In this document: one piece after another, positions 9,289 to 16,976 of the stretch
How the letters are laid out: each line of letters opens with the position of its first letter
Numbering within the stretch: position 1 is the first letter of the stretch
NCBI GenBank assembly: GCA_948440265.1
Contig: CAOJOK010000001.1
Coordinates: 186,001 to 250,000, forward strand
DNA length: 64,000 nt
Reading direction: 5' to 3'
From: an uncultured Clostridia bacterium
Lineage (GTDB): Bacteria > Bacillota > Clostridia > Christensenellales > Pumilibacteraceae
Translations under genes and position numbers: made by a program
The notes under the pieces: model-generated
Database searches by the model: none
What the model was told of the DNA's origin: nothing
The model's input: only the letters and a program-made list of their open reading frames with translations

Positions 9289-9755
9289 TATACCCTCCCG
9301 AAAAGAATCAAGTGTATCAAACCGGCTACTGTGGACCAGACAATACCGTTCACTACTACGGGACCCACAACCGAAAATAGCTTTACGCTTGTTCCGAAAA
9401 TAAGTCCTTCCGTTTTGAATTCCATAGACGCGCTCGACATTGCATTGGCAAATCCCGTAATAGGCAAAAACGAGCCTGCACCGCCTCTGCGCGCAATCAC
9501 ATCGTAAAAGCCCAACCCTGTAAAAAGAATTGCTACGGTTATCAAAGTCATAGATGTGATATTTCCGAGTATATCCTGTGACAGCGACGGAAAGGCAAGT
9601 TTGAATAAATCGAATATACCCTGCCCGATACAGCAAGTCAGTCCGCCTATCCAAAAGCTGTTCCAAAGAGATTTCCAAAACGATGTTGTCGGTGTGACAG
9701 CCGAAACATATTTTCCGTAACGTTTATTTCTTTCTTCTACCGCATTGTTGTTCAA
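9288..9755 (-). CDS. spoVAC: Stage V sporulation protein AC
   Basis: A 155-residue protein with several transmembrane helices. SpoVAC is the mechanosensitive, channel-like membrane component of SpoVA. The RRGGAGSFLPITGFANAM segment is characteristic. The start is a TTG at 9755, chosen because GGAGGT lies 7 nt upstream and no ATG in frame fits. It overlaps the 3' end of a 37-codon ORF, which suggests translational coupling. SpoVAA and SpoVAB do not precede it, as is usual for the reduced clostridial operon. Confidence 0.95.
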   Translation of the reverse strand: MNNNAVEERNKRYGKYVSAVTPTTSFWKSLWNSFWIGGLTCCIGQGIFDLFKLAFPSLSQDILGNITSMTLITVAILFTGLGFYDVIARRGGAGSFLPITGFANAMSSASMEFKTEGLIFGTSVKLFSVVGPVVVNGIVWSTVAGLIHLILFGRV

Positions 9756-9837
9756 TGTGCTGACCTCCGCTTTTTATAAAGATTTCATTGTCATCGATAT
9801 TTTTATATAAATCGTTTTCACGTTGTATGTGGTTCAT
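9724..9837 (-). CDS. Small ORF upstream of and overlapping spoVAC (37 residues)
   Basis: An ATG at 9837 follows GAGGTG at 5-nt spacing and opens a 37-codon frame that ends inside spoVAC, overlapping it by 32 nt in another frame. The peptide is polar, with a basic end (CGRRKK). I do not recognise it. The good ribosome site and the overlap argue for translation, either as a real small forespore protein or as a leader that couples translation to spoVAC. Confidence 0.5.
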   Translation of the reverse strand: MNHIQRENDLYKNIDDNEIFIKSGGQHIEQQCGRRKK

Positions 9838-9853
9838 ATAAACACCTCGTATT

Positions 9854-9883
9854 TAATATGCAAAACGCTGTTTTCTTTTATCC
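9854..9883 (-). promoter_or_regulatory. Candidate sigma-G (forespore) promoter of spoVACDE
   Basis: On the minus strand GGATA (9879-9883), an 18-nt spacer and CATATTA (9854-9860) resemble the sigma-G consensus, with one mismatch in the -35. The site lies between the sigF terminator and the 37-codon ORF. Forespore control of spoVA is established in Bacillus subtilis. Confidence 0.55.
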
Positions 9884-9895
9884 GCAAGATAGCAA

Positions 9896-9928
9896 AAAAA
9901 GTGCGGTTTTGAAATGGCCGCACTTTTT
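9896..9928 (-). terminator. Terminator after sigF
   Basis: An 11-bp stem (9896-9906 with 9918-9928) has an 11-nt loop, with T runs on both strands. It separates the spoIIA-sigF transcript from spoVA. Confidence 0.85.
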
Positions 9929-9948
9929 ATACAATAATCTTTATACTT

Positions 9949-10665
9949 TTATATAAGCTCTGTTTTCATTTTGTCGAGAATTTTAGATTCCAGTCTGGAC
10001 ACCTGAACTTGCGATACGTTGAGCACTCTGGCAACCTCACTCTGTGTTTTATCCCTGAAATATCGCAAAATAATTATTTTCTTTTCTCTGTCATCCAGCT
10101 TTTCTATAATATCTTTTAACAGAATTCTATCGATATTATCTTCGGTATTCTCGTCTGATGCAAGCTTATCGGAAAGAGATTGACTGTGCTCGTCATCCGT
10201 TTTGTCATAAATGGACACGGGAAACTTTAAAGAGTCCATAGCAAATACGACGTCTTGAGCGTCTATTTCGAATGCCTTTGCAATGTCCTCCACTTTAGGA
10301 CTTTCGCTGTGTTCGTTTTTATATGTCTGTGTGAAATAAGCTATTTTTGCGGCAAGCGATTTAGTGGAGCGAGATACTTTAATATAGCCGTCGTCTCTTA
10401 AAAATCGCTTGACTTCGCCTGCAATCATCGGAACGGCATAGGTGGAAAACTTAACTCCAAATTCGGGAGAAAAGTTCTTGATTGCTTTTAAAAAGCCTAT
10501 GCTTCCCAATTGAAACAAATCATCGTATTCAACGCCCTTGTTTTTAAACCTGCGTATAACGCTCTTAATCAGAGGAGAATTGTCAGTCAATATTTTTGCT
10601 TTTGCGCTTTCACTGCCCTCCTGCGCCTGTTTGATTAAAGCCAAAAGCTCATTTTGCTCAATCAC
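9949..10665 (-). CDS. sigF: RNA polymerase sporulation sigma factor, sigma-F
   Basis: A 238-residue sigma-70 family protein with no region 1. Region 2 contains GVEYDDLFQLGSIGFLKAI and the region 4 helix-turn-helix lies near SEVARVLNVSQVQVSRLESK at the C-terminus. Sigma-F directs the first forespore transcription programme after asymmetric division. It is the third gene of spoIIAA-spoIIAB-sigF and its start overlaps the spoIIAB end by 4 nt, so it is translated together with its inhibitor. Sigma-G is a possible confusion, but the operon context settles it. Confidence 0.97.
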   Translation of the reverse strand: MIEQNELLALIKQAQEGSESAKAKILTDNSPLIKSVIRRFKNKGVEYDDLFQLGSIGFLKAIKNFSPEFGVKFSTYAVPMIAGEVKRFLRDDGYIKVSRSTKSLAAKIAYFTQTYKNEHSESPKVEDIAKAFEIDAQDVVFAMDSLKFPVSIYDKTDDEHSQSLSDKLASDENTEDNIDRILLKDIIEKLDDREKKIIILRYFRDKTQSEVARVLNVSQVQVSRLESKILDKMKTELI

Positions 10666-11105
10666 GTTTTATCCGCCTTGTTCTTATTCATATCGAAAGT
10701 TTTGGACATTTTTACGACGGTGCCGCTTGGCGAATTCTTTTGAATATCCAAAGTATCCATAAAAGATTCCATAACGGTGAAACCCATACCCGACCGTTCT
10801 TCTTCGGGTTTGGTGGTAAAAAAGGGTTGGCGAGCTTTTTCTATATCTTCGATTCCGACGCCATAGTCCTTAATTTCGATATGTAGACAGTTCCCATCGA
10901 TATCGGCATTGATTTCAATCTCGCCGTCTCGGTAGTTATAAGCGTGAACAATGCAATTTGTTACGGCTTCCGAAACGGCTGTCTTGATATCGTTTATTTC
11001 GTCCATAGTAGGATTAAGCTCCACGCAAAAAGCACCGACTACGCTTCGAGCGAATGCTTCGTTTTTGCTTATCGCTTTTATTTTCAAACTCATATTGTTA
11101 TCCAT
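10662..11105 (-). CDS. spoIIAB: Anti-sigma F factor / serine kinase SpoIIAB
   Basis: A 147-residue GHKL-fold protein. The N-box is seen in EAVTNCIVHAY, the ATP-lid glycines in DYGVGIED and the G2 box in ERSGMGFTVM. It binds and inhibits sigma-F and phosphorylates SpoIIAA. GGAGAA precedes the ATG at 11105. It lies between the anti-anti-sigma factor and the sigma factor it controls. Confidence 0.97.
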   Translation of the reverse strand: MDNNMSLKIKAISKNEAFARSVVGAFCVELNPTMDEINDIKTAVSEAVTNCIVHAYNYRDGEIEINADIDGNCLHIEIKDYGVGIEDIEKARQPFFTTKPEEERSGMGFTVMESFMDTLDIQKNSPSGTVVKMSKTFDMNKNKADKT

Positions 11106-11118
11106 TTTTATTCTCCGA

Positions 11119-11427
11119 CTAACTTATTTTAGGTATAATCTTGTAAATTCCGGTAAGAGACAAAACCTTGTCTACGGCTCTTGACGGTTTTTGCACAAAC
11201 AGCGGAATGCTCTTACTTTTCAAAGATTTATATCTTCCAATCAACACGCCTATTCCCGTGCTGTCCATAAAAGACAGACCGGACATATCGATGATGACTT
11301 CGCTTACAGAGTTGGTTCTGAATATTTCATCCAAATGTTCGCGGACAAACGCAGCGTGACTTTCGTCTAATTCTCCGATAAGCCATATATGCAAACTTGT
11401 TCCGTTTAATCTGTGTTGTATATTCAT
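11119..11427 (-). CDS. spoIIAA: Anti-anti-sigma F factor SpoIIAA
   Basis: A 102-residue STAS-domain protein. The phosphorylatable serine is S56 in the FMDSTGIGVLIGRY motif, the counterpart of Ser58 in Bacillus subtilis. Unphosphorylated protein frees sigma-F from SpoIIAB. The ribosome site GAGGGAA precedes the ATG. The operon is sigma-H dependent in Bacillus; I could not find a convincing sigma-H promoter here. Confidence 0.96.
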   Translation of the reverse strand: MNIQHRLNGTSLHIWLIGELDESHAAFVREHLDEIFRTNSVSEVIIDMSGLSFMDSTGIGVLIGRYKSLKSKSIPLFVQKPSRAVDKVLSLTGIYKIIPKIS

Positions 11428-11465
11428 TTTGCATTCCCTCGAATCCGTTGCTTTCTCAATTGTAA

Positions 11466-11498
11466 CAAAAAAAAATCGCCGAAATTTGACGATTTTTT
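11466..11498 (-). terminator. Terminator after mntP
   Basis: A 9-bp A/T-rich stem ending in CG (11470-11478 with 11490-11498) has an 11-nt loop and a run of nine T on the minus strand. It separates mntP from the spoIIA operon. Confidence 0.8.
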
Positions 11499-11541
11499 AT
11501 GCTTAAAGGTTTATTTTGTAACAGTCGGATAATCGAATCTT

Positions 11542-12099
11542 CTAAATAAAGCTTTCCACCAATATTTTTACCCCTATAAGAATCAAAACTGCGCCGCCTA
11601 TTATTTGAGCAATATAAGCGCGCCCCTTAAACAGTCCTACCAGCTTTTCTCCGCAAAGCAGTGCAAGCAAGCTCAAAGAAAATGTTACCACCGCAATTAC
11701 GGGCGCGGATATCCAGATGATGACTTTCATCGACAGCAGCGTAACGCCGACTGCCAAAGCGTCTATACTTGTTGCCACTCCCTGTAAGAGTATCGACGGA
11801 ACAGAAAAATCGGCAGTCGAACACTGTTGATTTTTACACGCGTCCACAATCATTTTGATGCCTATTATGAGCAATAATGCAAACGACAAAATGCCGTCAT
11901 ACGGACTTAAATAACCGATAAACAGCGACCCGAGAAAATATCCTATAATCGGCATAACGCCTTGCATAACTCCGAACGTTCCCGCAATAAAGAAACGCCG
12001 CTTATTATTTAAAGACATTATCATACCGTCGCAAAGCGACACCGAAAATGCGTCTATGCTCAAAGATATCGATAGTAGGAATAAAATGAAATAATCCAT
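11542..12099 (-). CDS. mntP: Manganese efflux pump MntP
   Basis: A 185-residue membrane protein with six predicted helices arranged as two DUF204 repeats. The paired motifs SIDAFSVS near residue 15 and SIDALAVG near residue 112 carry the conserved aspartates. MntP exports Mn2+. AGGTGTG lies upstream of the ATG. It is divergent from the ZIP transporter across a 68-bp spacer; no yybP-ykoY manganese riboswitch fits in that space. Confidence 0.92.
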   Translation of the reverse strand: MDYFILFLLSISLSIDAFSVSLCDGMIMSLNNKRRFFIAGTFGVMQGVMPIIGYFLGSLFIGYLSPYDGILSFALLLIIGIKMIVDACKNQQCSTADFSVPSILLQGVATSIDALAVGVTLLSMKVIIWISAPVIAVVTFSLSLLALLCGEKLVGLFKGRAYIAQIIGGAVLILIGVKILVESFI

Positions 12100-12167
12100 T
12101 TAAAATCACACCTAAACATTTAAATAAATATAATACAAGAGAAAATTGTTTTACAAAAGGAGAAATT

Positions 12168-12962
12168 ATGCTTGATTTTCTGACACGTATACCGCCAATA
12201 TGGATGGCTGTTATTGCAACAACTTTTACTTGGGGTGTTACCGCCCTCGGCGCCGCAACGGTGTTCTTCTTTAAAACCGTAAACAAAAAAATTCTCGATT
12301 TGATGATGGGGTTTTCGGCAGGCGTTATGATTGCCGCATCGTTCTGGTCGCTTTTGGCTCCCGCCATAGAGCTATCGGAGACGCTCGGATACATATCCTG
12401 GCTTTGGCCGGCTATCGGATTTTCGGTGGGCGGCTTTTTTGTGATAATAGCAAGCAAGCTGTTAGACAAAGCAATAAAACTGAAAGATGAAGCGCAGGGA
12501 AAGTCGTTGAAACGCAGTATTATGCTGATAAGTTCTATAACGCTGCATAACATTCCCGAAGGATTAAGCGTTGGTGTGGCTTTCGGCGCATTTGCGCTCG
12601 GCGTTCCCGGTTGTGAATCGGTCGGAGCATTTCTGCTTGCGCTCGGAATAGGAATACAAAATTTTCCGGAAGGGGTTTCCGTATCTTTGCCGCTACGCAG
12701 AGAAGGCGTAAGCAGAGGCAAAGCGTTTTTTTACGGTCAAGCAAGCGGTATCGTAGAACCCATTTCCGCCATAGTGGGATTTTACCTTGCAACCGCTATG
12801 CGTGCAATACTTCCTTTTGCGTTGTCATTCAGTGCAGGAGCAATGATATCCGTGGTATGCAGCGAACTTATTCCCGAGGCTAATGAACACAAAAATTTGG
12901 CTGTTATCGGAAGTATAATAGGTTTTCTTGTGATGATGATACTCGATGTTGCTTTGGGATAA
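12168..12962 (+). CDS. ZIP family metal transporter
   Basis: A 264-residue protein with about eight membrane helices. The two metal-site motifs of ZIP transporters are present as HNIPEG (127-132) and QNFPEG (164-169). It probably imports Zn2+ or another divalent metal (ZupT/GufA type). A strong AAAGGAGA site precedes the ATG at 12168, and a TATAAT at 12129-12134 is a likely -10, although no good -35 is visible. It is one of only two plus-strand genes here and is divergent from mntP, so one metal-responsive regulator could serve both. Confidence 0.92.
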   Translation: MLDFLTRIPPIWMAVIATTFTWGVTALGAATVFFFKTVNKKILDLMMGFSAGVMIAASFWSLLAPAIELSETLGYISWLWPAIGFSVGGFFVIIASKLLDKAIKLKDEAQGKSLKRSIMLISSITLHNIPEGLSVGVAFGAFALGVPGCESVGAFLLALGIGIQNFPEGVSVSLPLRREGVSRGKAFFYGQASGIVEPISAIVGFYLATAMRAILPFALSFSAGAMISVVCSELIPEANEHKNLAVIGSIIGFLVMMILDVALG

Positions 12963-13040
12963 TACTATTTATGCGGTATGATTTAATTATGAGTTTACAT
13001 TTTACACCTCGTACTCCTTAATTCTTGTAGGTGGTTCACC

Positions 13041-13553
13041 CTATAATGAAATGTCAAAATCATAATCTGTATCGATTACAATACTGTTAAGACCGTATTT
13101 TCTGCAAAGACGAAAATTTCTTTCATTTTCATCGATAAGCTGCAATTTGTCGATATCTTCTCGGATAAGTCGCGTTTCTATAATACTTTCATATTCCGAT
13201 ATTTTTGAATAGTTATTTTCTATATAATTCTTTGTCATTATAAGACAGAAAAATTTTATATCGGTTAGCTCCTTTTCCTCGAAATCTTTTTGCCAGTCAA
13301 ACGGAATATAACAGCCCTCTATTATAAGATTCTGTTTATTTTCCAGTGCTGTTTTAATTATTTCTTTTACTATCGGCCATAAACAAACAGTAATTTTTTC
13401 GTCGTCTTGCACGCTTAACTTAAAATGTCCGCTTCTAATCATACCCATTTTCAAATGGTCTAAAGAAATATAAGGCATTTTATATTTTTCCAACAGCCTT
13501 TGCGACAAAACTGTTTTTCCGGTGTGCGATGCGCCTGAAATCAAAACTATCAT
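13041..13553 (-). CDS. P-loop NTPase, probable small-molecule kinase
   Basis: A 170-residue protein with a Walker A motif GASHTGKT at residues 7-14, an LDHLKMGMIRSG segment near residue 33 and the strand LIIEGCYIP near residue 97, as in adenylate-kinase-like small-molecule kinases. The substrate cannot be told from the sequence. Two ATGs are in frame (13559 and 13553). The second lies exactly 6 nt after a consensus -10 box, so the mRNA is predicted to start at that codon. It stands alone at the edge of the accessory stretch. Confidence 0.75.
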   Translation of the reverse strand: MIVLISGASHTGKTVLSQRLLEKYKMPYISLDHLKMGMIRSGHFKLSVQDDEKITVCLWPIVKEIIKTALENKQNLIIEGCYIPFDWQKDFEEKELTDIKFFCLIMTKNYIENNYSKISEYESIIETRLIREDIDKLQLIDENERNFRLCRKYGLNSIVIDTDYDFDISL

Positions 13554-13559
13554 ATGCAT

Positions 13560-13588
13560 ATTATATCATTTTATATCGAGCAATGCAA
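13560..13588 (-). promoter_or_regulatory. Sigma-A promoter of the P-loop kinase gene, leaderless
   Basis: TTGCAT (13583-13588), a 17-nt spacer and TATAAT (13560-13565). The -10 box is 6 nt from the ATG at 13553, leaving no room for a ribosome-binding site. Confidence 0.75.
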
Positions 13589-13620
13589 CAAATCCGATAG
13601 GTACTTATAAGAGTATATCA

Positions 13621-14196
13621 TTATTCTATTTTGATACCCAAACCGCTAACAAGTCCGGCTAAATTCGAAAAGGAAAATTTTGCTCCTTTCAGTCTGCACG
13701 TCATTATATCTATGCCGAATCCCTGCGCCGAACGAAAATCGCTTTTTTGCAAATCGCACATTGAAAATGTCGTATCTTTAAGATTACATTCGGAAAAATT
13801 GCATTCGGATAGAGTCGTCTTATAAAACGCAGACGAAATAATTTGAGATTTTCCGAAATCGATTTTTCTGAAAGTCATATCTTCAAAGTTATTATATTTG
13901 AGCAAACATCTGTCTAATTTCTCAATTACGGCTGAATACGATGTACTCAATTCCATCCAATTCAACCCGATAATGGAACAATTGCGGAAAGTGCAGAACT
14001 TCATAACCGTATCCGAAAATTTACCGTTTACAAAAGAACAGTTTTCAAAAATACATTCATTGAAGCTTACATCATCATAGGCTGTTTCTACAAACTTACA
14101 TTCCGAAAATTTGCAATATGAAAATGAACAATTATCTATTGCTTTTTCCGAGAAATCCGAACTTGTATAAGTTTTGTCTTCAATAATCTGTTTCAA
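13621..14196 (-). CDS. Pentapeptide repeat protein
   Basis: A 191-residue protein made almost entirely of five-residue repeats of the A(D/N/S)(L/F)xx type, for example CSFSYCKFSECKFVE and CNFSECNLKDTTFSMCDLQ, which predicts a right-handed beta-helix. It ends with GAKFSFSNLAGLVSGLGIKI, a tail shared by many Firmicute members. Qnr-type members protect DNA gyrase, but resemblance at that level is not shown. The start is a TTG at 14196, preceded by AGGGTG. No partner gene is evident. Confidence 0.85.
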   Translation of the reverse strand: MKQIIEDKTYTSSDFSEKAIDNCSFSYCKFSECKFVETAYDDVSFNECIFENCSFVNGKFSDTVMKFCTFRNCSIIGLNWMELSTSYSAVIEKLDRCLLKYNNFEDMTFRKIDFGKSQIISSAFYKTTLSECNFSECNLKDTTFSMCDLQKSDFRSAQGFGIDIMTCRLKGAKFSFSNLAGLVSGLGIKIE

Positions 14197-14239
14197 CTGT
14201 TCACCCTGTCAACCGATAATTTACTGTGTAGCCACATTT

Positions 14240-15001
14240 TTACAACCATACGGACCAATCTCCGTAATCATACTTCCCTGCTCCGTGATGCAGTTTTCCC
14301 TGTGATTTCAGTTCGCGAAAAGCATTTCTCATTCTAATTGCAATTTCAGGCTGAATATCAAGCGAGTGGTGTGCCGGAAACAACCTTTTTAACGGCAATG
14401 CGGCTACTGTTTCAAGCGATTGCAAATATGCTTCGGGATTGGTGGACGGATAATATGCAAATAATGTGTCCTTATATATCAGGTCGCCCGTAAAGATATA
14501 ACCGTTATCTTGTTCAAAAAAACAAAGGTGTCCGGGCGAATGTCCTGCGGTGTGTATCGCTTGAATCTTTCTATCACCAAGGTCTATTATTTCGCCGCCG
14601 TCAAGCACTTTCGTCGGTGTTCCCCGAAACAGTTCATACTTGCTCACGTCAAAATTTTCGGGCAAATCGCAACGGTCGATAACCATATCGCGAATAGTTT
14701 GAATAGACAGCGGAAATTTTCCGCTTACCCAATCGAGTTCGGCTTTGTGCACATAAAAGTCGGGAAAATATTTGTGTCCGCCTATGTGGTCCCAATGTAT
14801 ATGTGTTGCCACTGCAATAATCGGTTTATCTGTCAGCTTGCGTACCTGCTCGAAAATATTGCAAATGCCGAGTCCCGTATCAATCAAAAGACAACGCCTA
14901 CTGCCTATTAAAAGGTAGCAATGCGTTTCTTCCCAGTGGCGATATTCGCTTATGATATATGTATTTTCATCGATTCTGTCTATGGTAAACCAGTCTTTCA
15001 T
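14240..15001 (-). CDS. MBL-fold metallo-hydrolase
   Basis: A 253-residue metallo-beta-lactamase-fold protein. The dimetal site is intact: H67, H69, D71 and H72 in THIHWDHIGG, a histidine in TAGHSPGHL, an aspartate in FTGDLIY and a histidine in PAHHS. The sequence resembles glyoxalase II-like or lactonase-like hydrolases; the substrate is unknown. AGAGGT precedes the ATG, which overlaps the stop of a degenerate acetyltransferase remnant, so the gene once followed a coupled partner. Confidence 0.88.
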   Translation of the reverse strand: MKDWFTIDRIDENTYIISEYRHWEETHCYLLIGSRRCLLIDTGLGICNIFEQVRKLTDKPIIAVATHIHWDHIGGHKYFPDFYVHKAELDWVSGKFPLSIQTIRDMVIDRCDLPENFDVSKYELFRGTPTKVLDGGEIIDLGDRKIQAIHTAGHSPGHLCFFEQDNGYIFTGDLIYKDTLFAYYPSTNPEAYLQSLETVAALPLKRLFPAHHSLDIQPEIAIRMRNAFRELKSQGKLHHGAGKYDYGDWSVWL

Positions 15002-15069
15002 TCTTTTACCTCTGCATATGCTTCAAAATCTCTACCGACTTTTTTAAAATTACGTTGTTTATAAAAGTA
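14998..15069 (-). pseudogene. C-terminal remnant of a GNAT-like acetyltransferase
   Basis: Directly upstream of the MBL gene a 23-codon stretch reads YFYKQRNFKKVG, then RDFEAYAEVKE and a stop that overlaps the MBL start as ATGA. The FYxxRGFxxVG pattern is the usual C-terminal end of GNAT acetyltransferases. A stop codon lies just before it and no start is available, so only the tail of the gene survives. Confidence 0.5.
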
Positions 15070-15227
15070 TTATTGTACCGACTCCTATGTCTGAATGACG
15101 TTGTATATGCGCATATAAGCAAGTATAGTATACTACAAACAATACACTATTTCAAGCAAAAGATAAAAAATTACTTGAACTAATTATGCGTCATAATTTA
15201 CGGACATATGATTAAACAATTTTTATG

Positions 15228-15746
15228 TCAATTATATTCTTCTTGTTTAAAAAGCAAATTATTATCTACTTGAAATATTAAAAGCGTGCTTTCGTTAAAT
15301 TTTATATTCAAAGATTTATTTATGAGCTGCGCAAATAATTTTTTACATTCTGCAGGATGGACGTTATATGACGGAACATAAATAAAACGCTTGTTGCGGT
15401 CAAATAAGTAAATTACAGAGACTCTGTACGAAAAACGTGTTGTTGGAACTTTTCTCATTTTCACTTTTGTAAGTACAAAATCTAACGATAAAATTCTTTT
15501 ATTATTCATTTTCAGCTTTCTATGCAGAGGAATATAACTAATTGAAAAAGCGAAAAATACAGCACTTATTAGATATAAAAACGGAATAACAAAATACCAT
15601 AGATTATACGTATAAGATTCATTGTCGCTTATAATTGCCAATATCACCGCAATGACACCGAATACAAAAAAAAGTATTGCGGAAAGCATAAAGTCAAGTA
15701 TACTTCTTGAAATAAGCTTCAGTTGTGATTTTAGCCTTTTTGTCAT
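15228..15746 (-). CDS. Uncharacterised two-helix membrane protein
   Basis: A 172-residue protein with a basic N-terminus (MTKRLKSQLK), two membrane helices (about 15-40 and 48-72) and a cytosolic C-terminal domain of about 95 residues containing KVPTTRFSYRVSVIYLF. I do not recognise the family. GGAGG lies 8 nt before the ATG. The upstream 226 bp hold only the MBL leader and the acetyltransferase remnant. Confidence 0.65.
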   Translation of the reverse strand: MTKRLKSQLKLISRSILDFMLSAILFFVFGVIAVILAIISDNESYTYNLWYFVIPFLYLISAVFFAFSISYIPLHRKLKMNNKRILSLDFVLTKVKMRKVPTTRFSYRVSVIYLFDRNKRFIYVPSYNVHPAECKKLFAQLINKSLNIKFNESTLLIFQVDNNLLFKQEEYN

Positions 15747-15901
15747 AAGATACCTCCAAAAATACTGTTTACGATATGGCGTTTTATGAACAATTTATCT
15801 GTAGATAAAACACATAGGCGAGCTTTGAACGACGAAATGTATGTGCTGTTTTTTAGCTCGAGTCGGCTATGCTTTTACTATGTCGGCGGATTCTTTCAAT
15901 C

Positions 15902-16891
15902 TTAGTAGCATTGCATATCGAATTTGACGTTATCAAATTTGCACTCTTTTAAGTCCTTTTTGCGGATAAACATATATATGTTTCCGTCGTCTCCCCACAA
16001 CATACCGTTATCTCCGGACTCATCTTCATAACTTGCAATCTGCATAAGCAGAACCCACTCGTCGTCTTTACAATTGGGTAAAATATCGCTACCCTGAATA
16101 TAAGTTGCCCAACCGCCGATTAAAGTCGATTGTATATTTTCACCCTGCAAATCGTCATATCCGTCGTCCATTCCGCCTTCGGGTCGGTTGCAATATATAT
16201 TGAACGCATCCTCGCAGTCCTCTGTGTCGGGATAGGTCTTTATGCTCTTTGCCGATACGTTAAACTCTCTGTATACCGTTTGCAAATTGTCCGGCTTTTT
16301 GGCGGGAGATAAATTATATGCTTCGTCATAAAATACTATCTTGAAAGTTTTGCCTTCGGAATAGAAGTCCTCTCCGTCTGAAAAATCAGGACTGTTCACG
16401 TCATTGCTGTCAACAAATACATACATTATTCCGCTTTGCGGGAAATCGATTAAAGCGCCGTCTGCGTTAATCTCTGCAAAGTCAATTTGCAAAAGAAACG
16501 GCAAAGGGACATTGCCCCGCATTGCCCATTTAAAGTCCGACGGAACGTCGGGCATTCCGCCGAATTTAGAAAACGTTTTACTGCTCGTTTGCAAAAGTTT
16601 CTTTGCTGTTTTTACGTACGGCGCGAAATTATTCAGCCAATCGTTAAACTCTTGCTCGTCCATATCGTGTTTCTCATAATGCGTTGTTACTGTTTGCTCG
16701 CGTTTTTTTAATATAAAATATATAAATGTCATTACTAGCGCAACAGCGTAAGCCATTATGCAGAATATTAAAAAACCGATTTTCGAACTTGTATCACCTT
16801 TATAGTGAAAGTACACTGTCAATAAGGCAGTCACTGTGCCGACGGCATATAAAAGTATCGAACAAATCAGAGTGCGCTTTTTGTCAAACAT
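15902..16891 (-). CDS. DUF1963 (YwqG-like) protein with N-terminal membrane helices
   Basis: A 329-residue protein with two helices at about 9-28 and 37-62. The DUF1963 region follows: a GMPDVPSDFKWA segment, then LPFLLQIDFAEI, a central GGWATYIQG and a C-terminal LLMQIASYEDE and WGDDGNIYMFI. In DUF1963 the LLQID and WGD..G.IYFFI blocks are typical. Function is unknown; YwqG relatives often sit beside secreted toxin or immunity loci. A strong AGGAGGA precedes the ATG. The membrane anchor is unusual for the family as I know it. Confidence 0.8.
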   Translation of the reverse strand: MFDKKRTLICSILLYAVGTVTALLTVYFHYKGDTSSKIGFLIFCIMAYAVALVMTFIYFILKKREQTVTTHYEKHDMDEQEFNDWLNNFAPYVKTAKKLLQTSSKTFSKFGGMPDVPSDFKWAMRGNVPLPFLLQIDFAEINADGALIDFPQSGIMYVFVDSNDVNSPDFSDGEDFYSEGKTFKIVFYDEAYNLSPAKKPDNLQTVYREFNVSAKSIKTYPDTEDCEDAFNIYCNRPEGGMDDGYDDLQGENIQSTLIGGWATYIQGSDILPNCKDDEWVLLMQIASYEDESGDNGMLWGDDGNIYMFIRKKDLKECKFDNVKFDMQCY

Positions 16892-16930
16892 AACTTACTT
16901 TCCTCCTAAAAACCTTATCTCGATTACTGC

Positions 16931-16953
16931 AAAAGTGTTTTATGTACACTTTT
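16931..16953 (-). terminator. Hairpin after the SAP/DUF6434 gene
   Basis: An 8-bp stem (16931-16938 with 16946-16953) has a 7-nt loop and ends in four T on the minus strand. It is a weak intrinsic terminator between two single genes and could work on both strands. Confidence 0.5.
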
Positions 16954-16976
16954 TTAACTGACTGACAAATTGTAAC

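Noticed and set aside
9289..9678. Long N-terminal extension of spoVAD
   Set aside because: It overlaps all of spoVAC in another frame; the ATG at 9288 has a strong ribosome site and gives the family's normal length.
12005..12721. 238-codon minus-strand frame opposite the ZIP transporter and the end of mntP
   Set aside because: Composition is that of an antisense shadow; both sense genes are certain.
15780..15900. Symmetric sequence near 15820-15895 as a structured RNA
   Set aside because: The repeats are mirror-like and partial; no stable stem of useful length emerges by eye.
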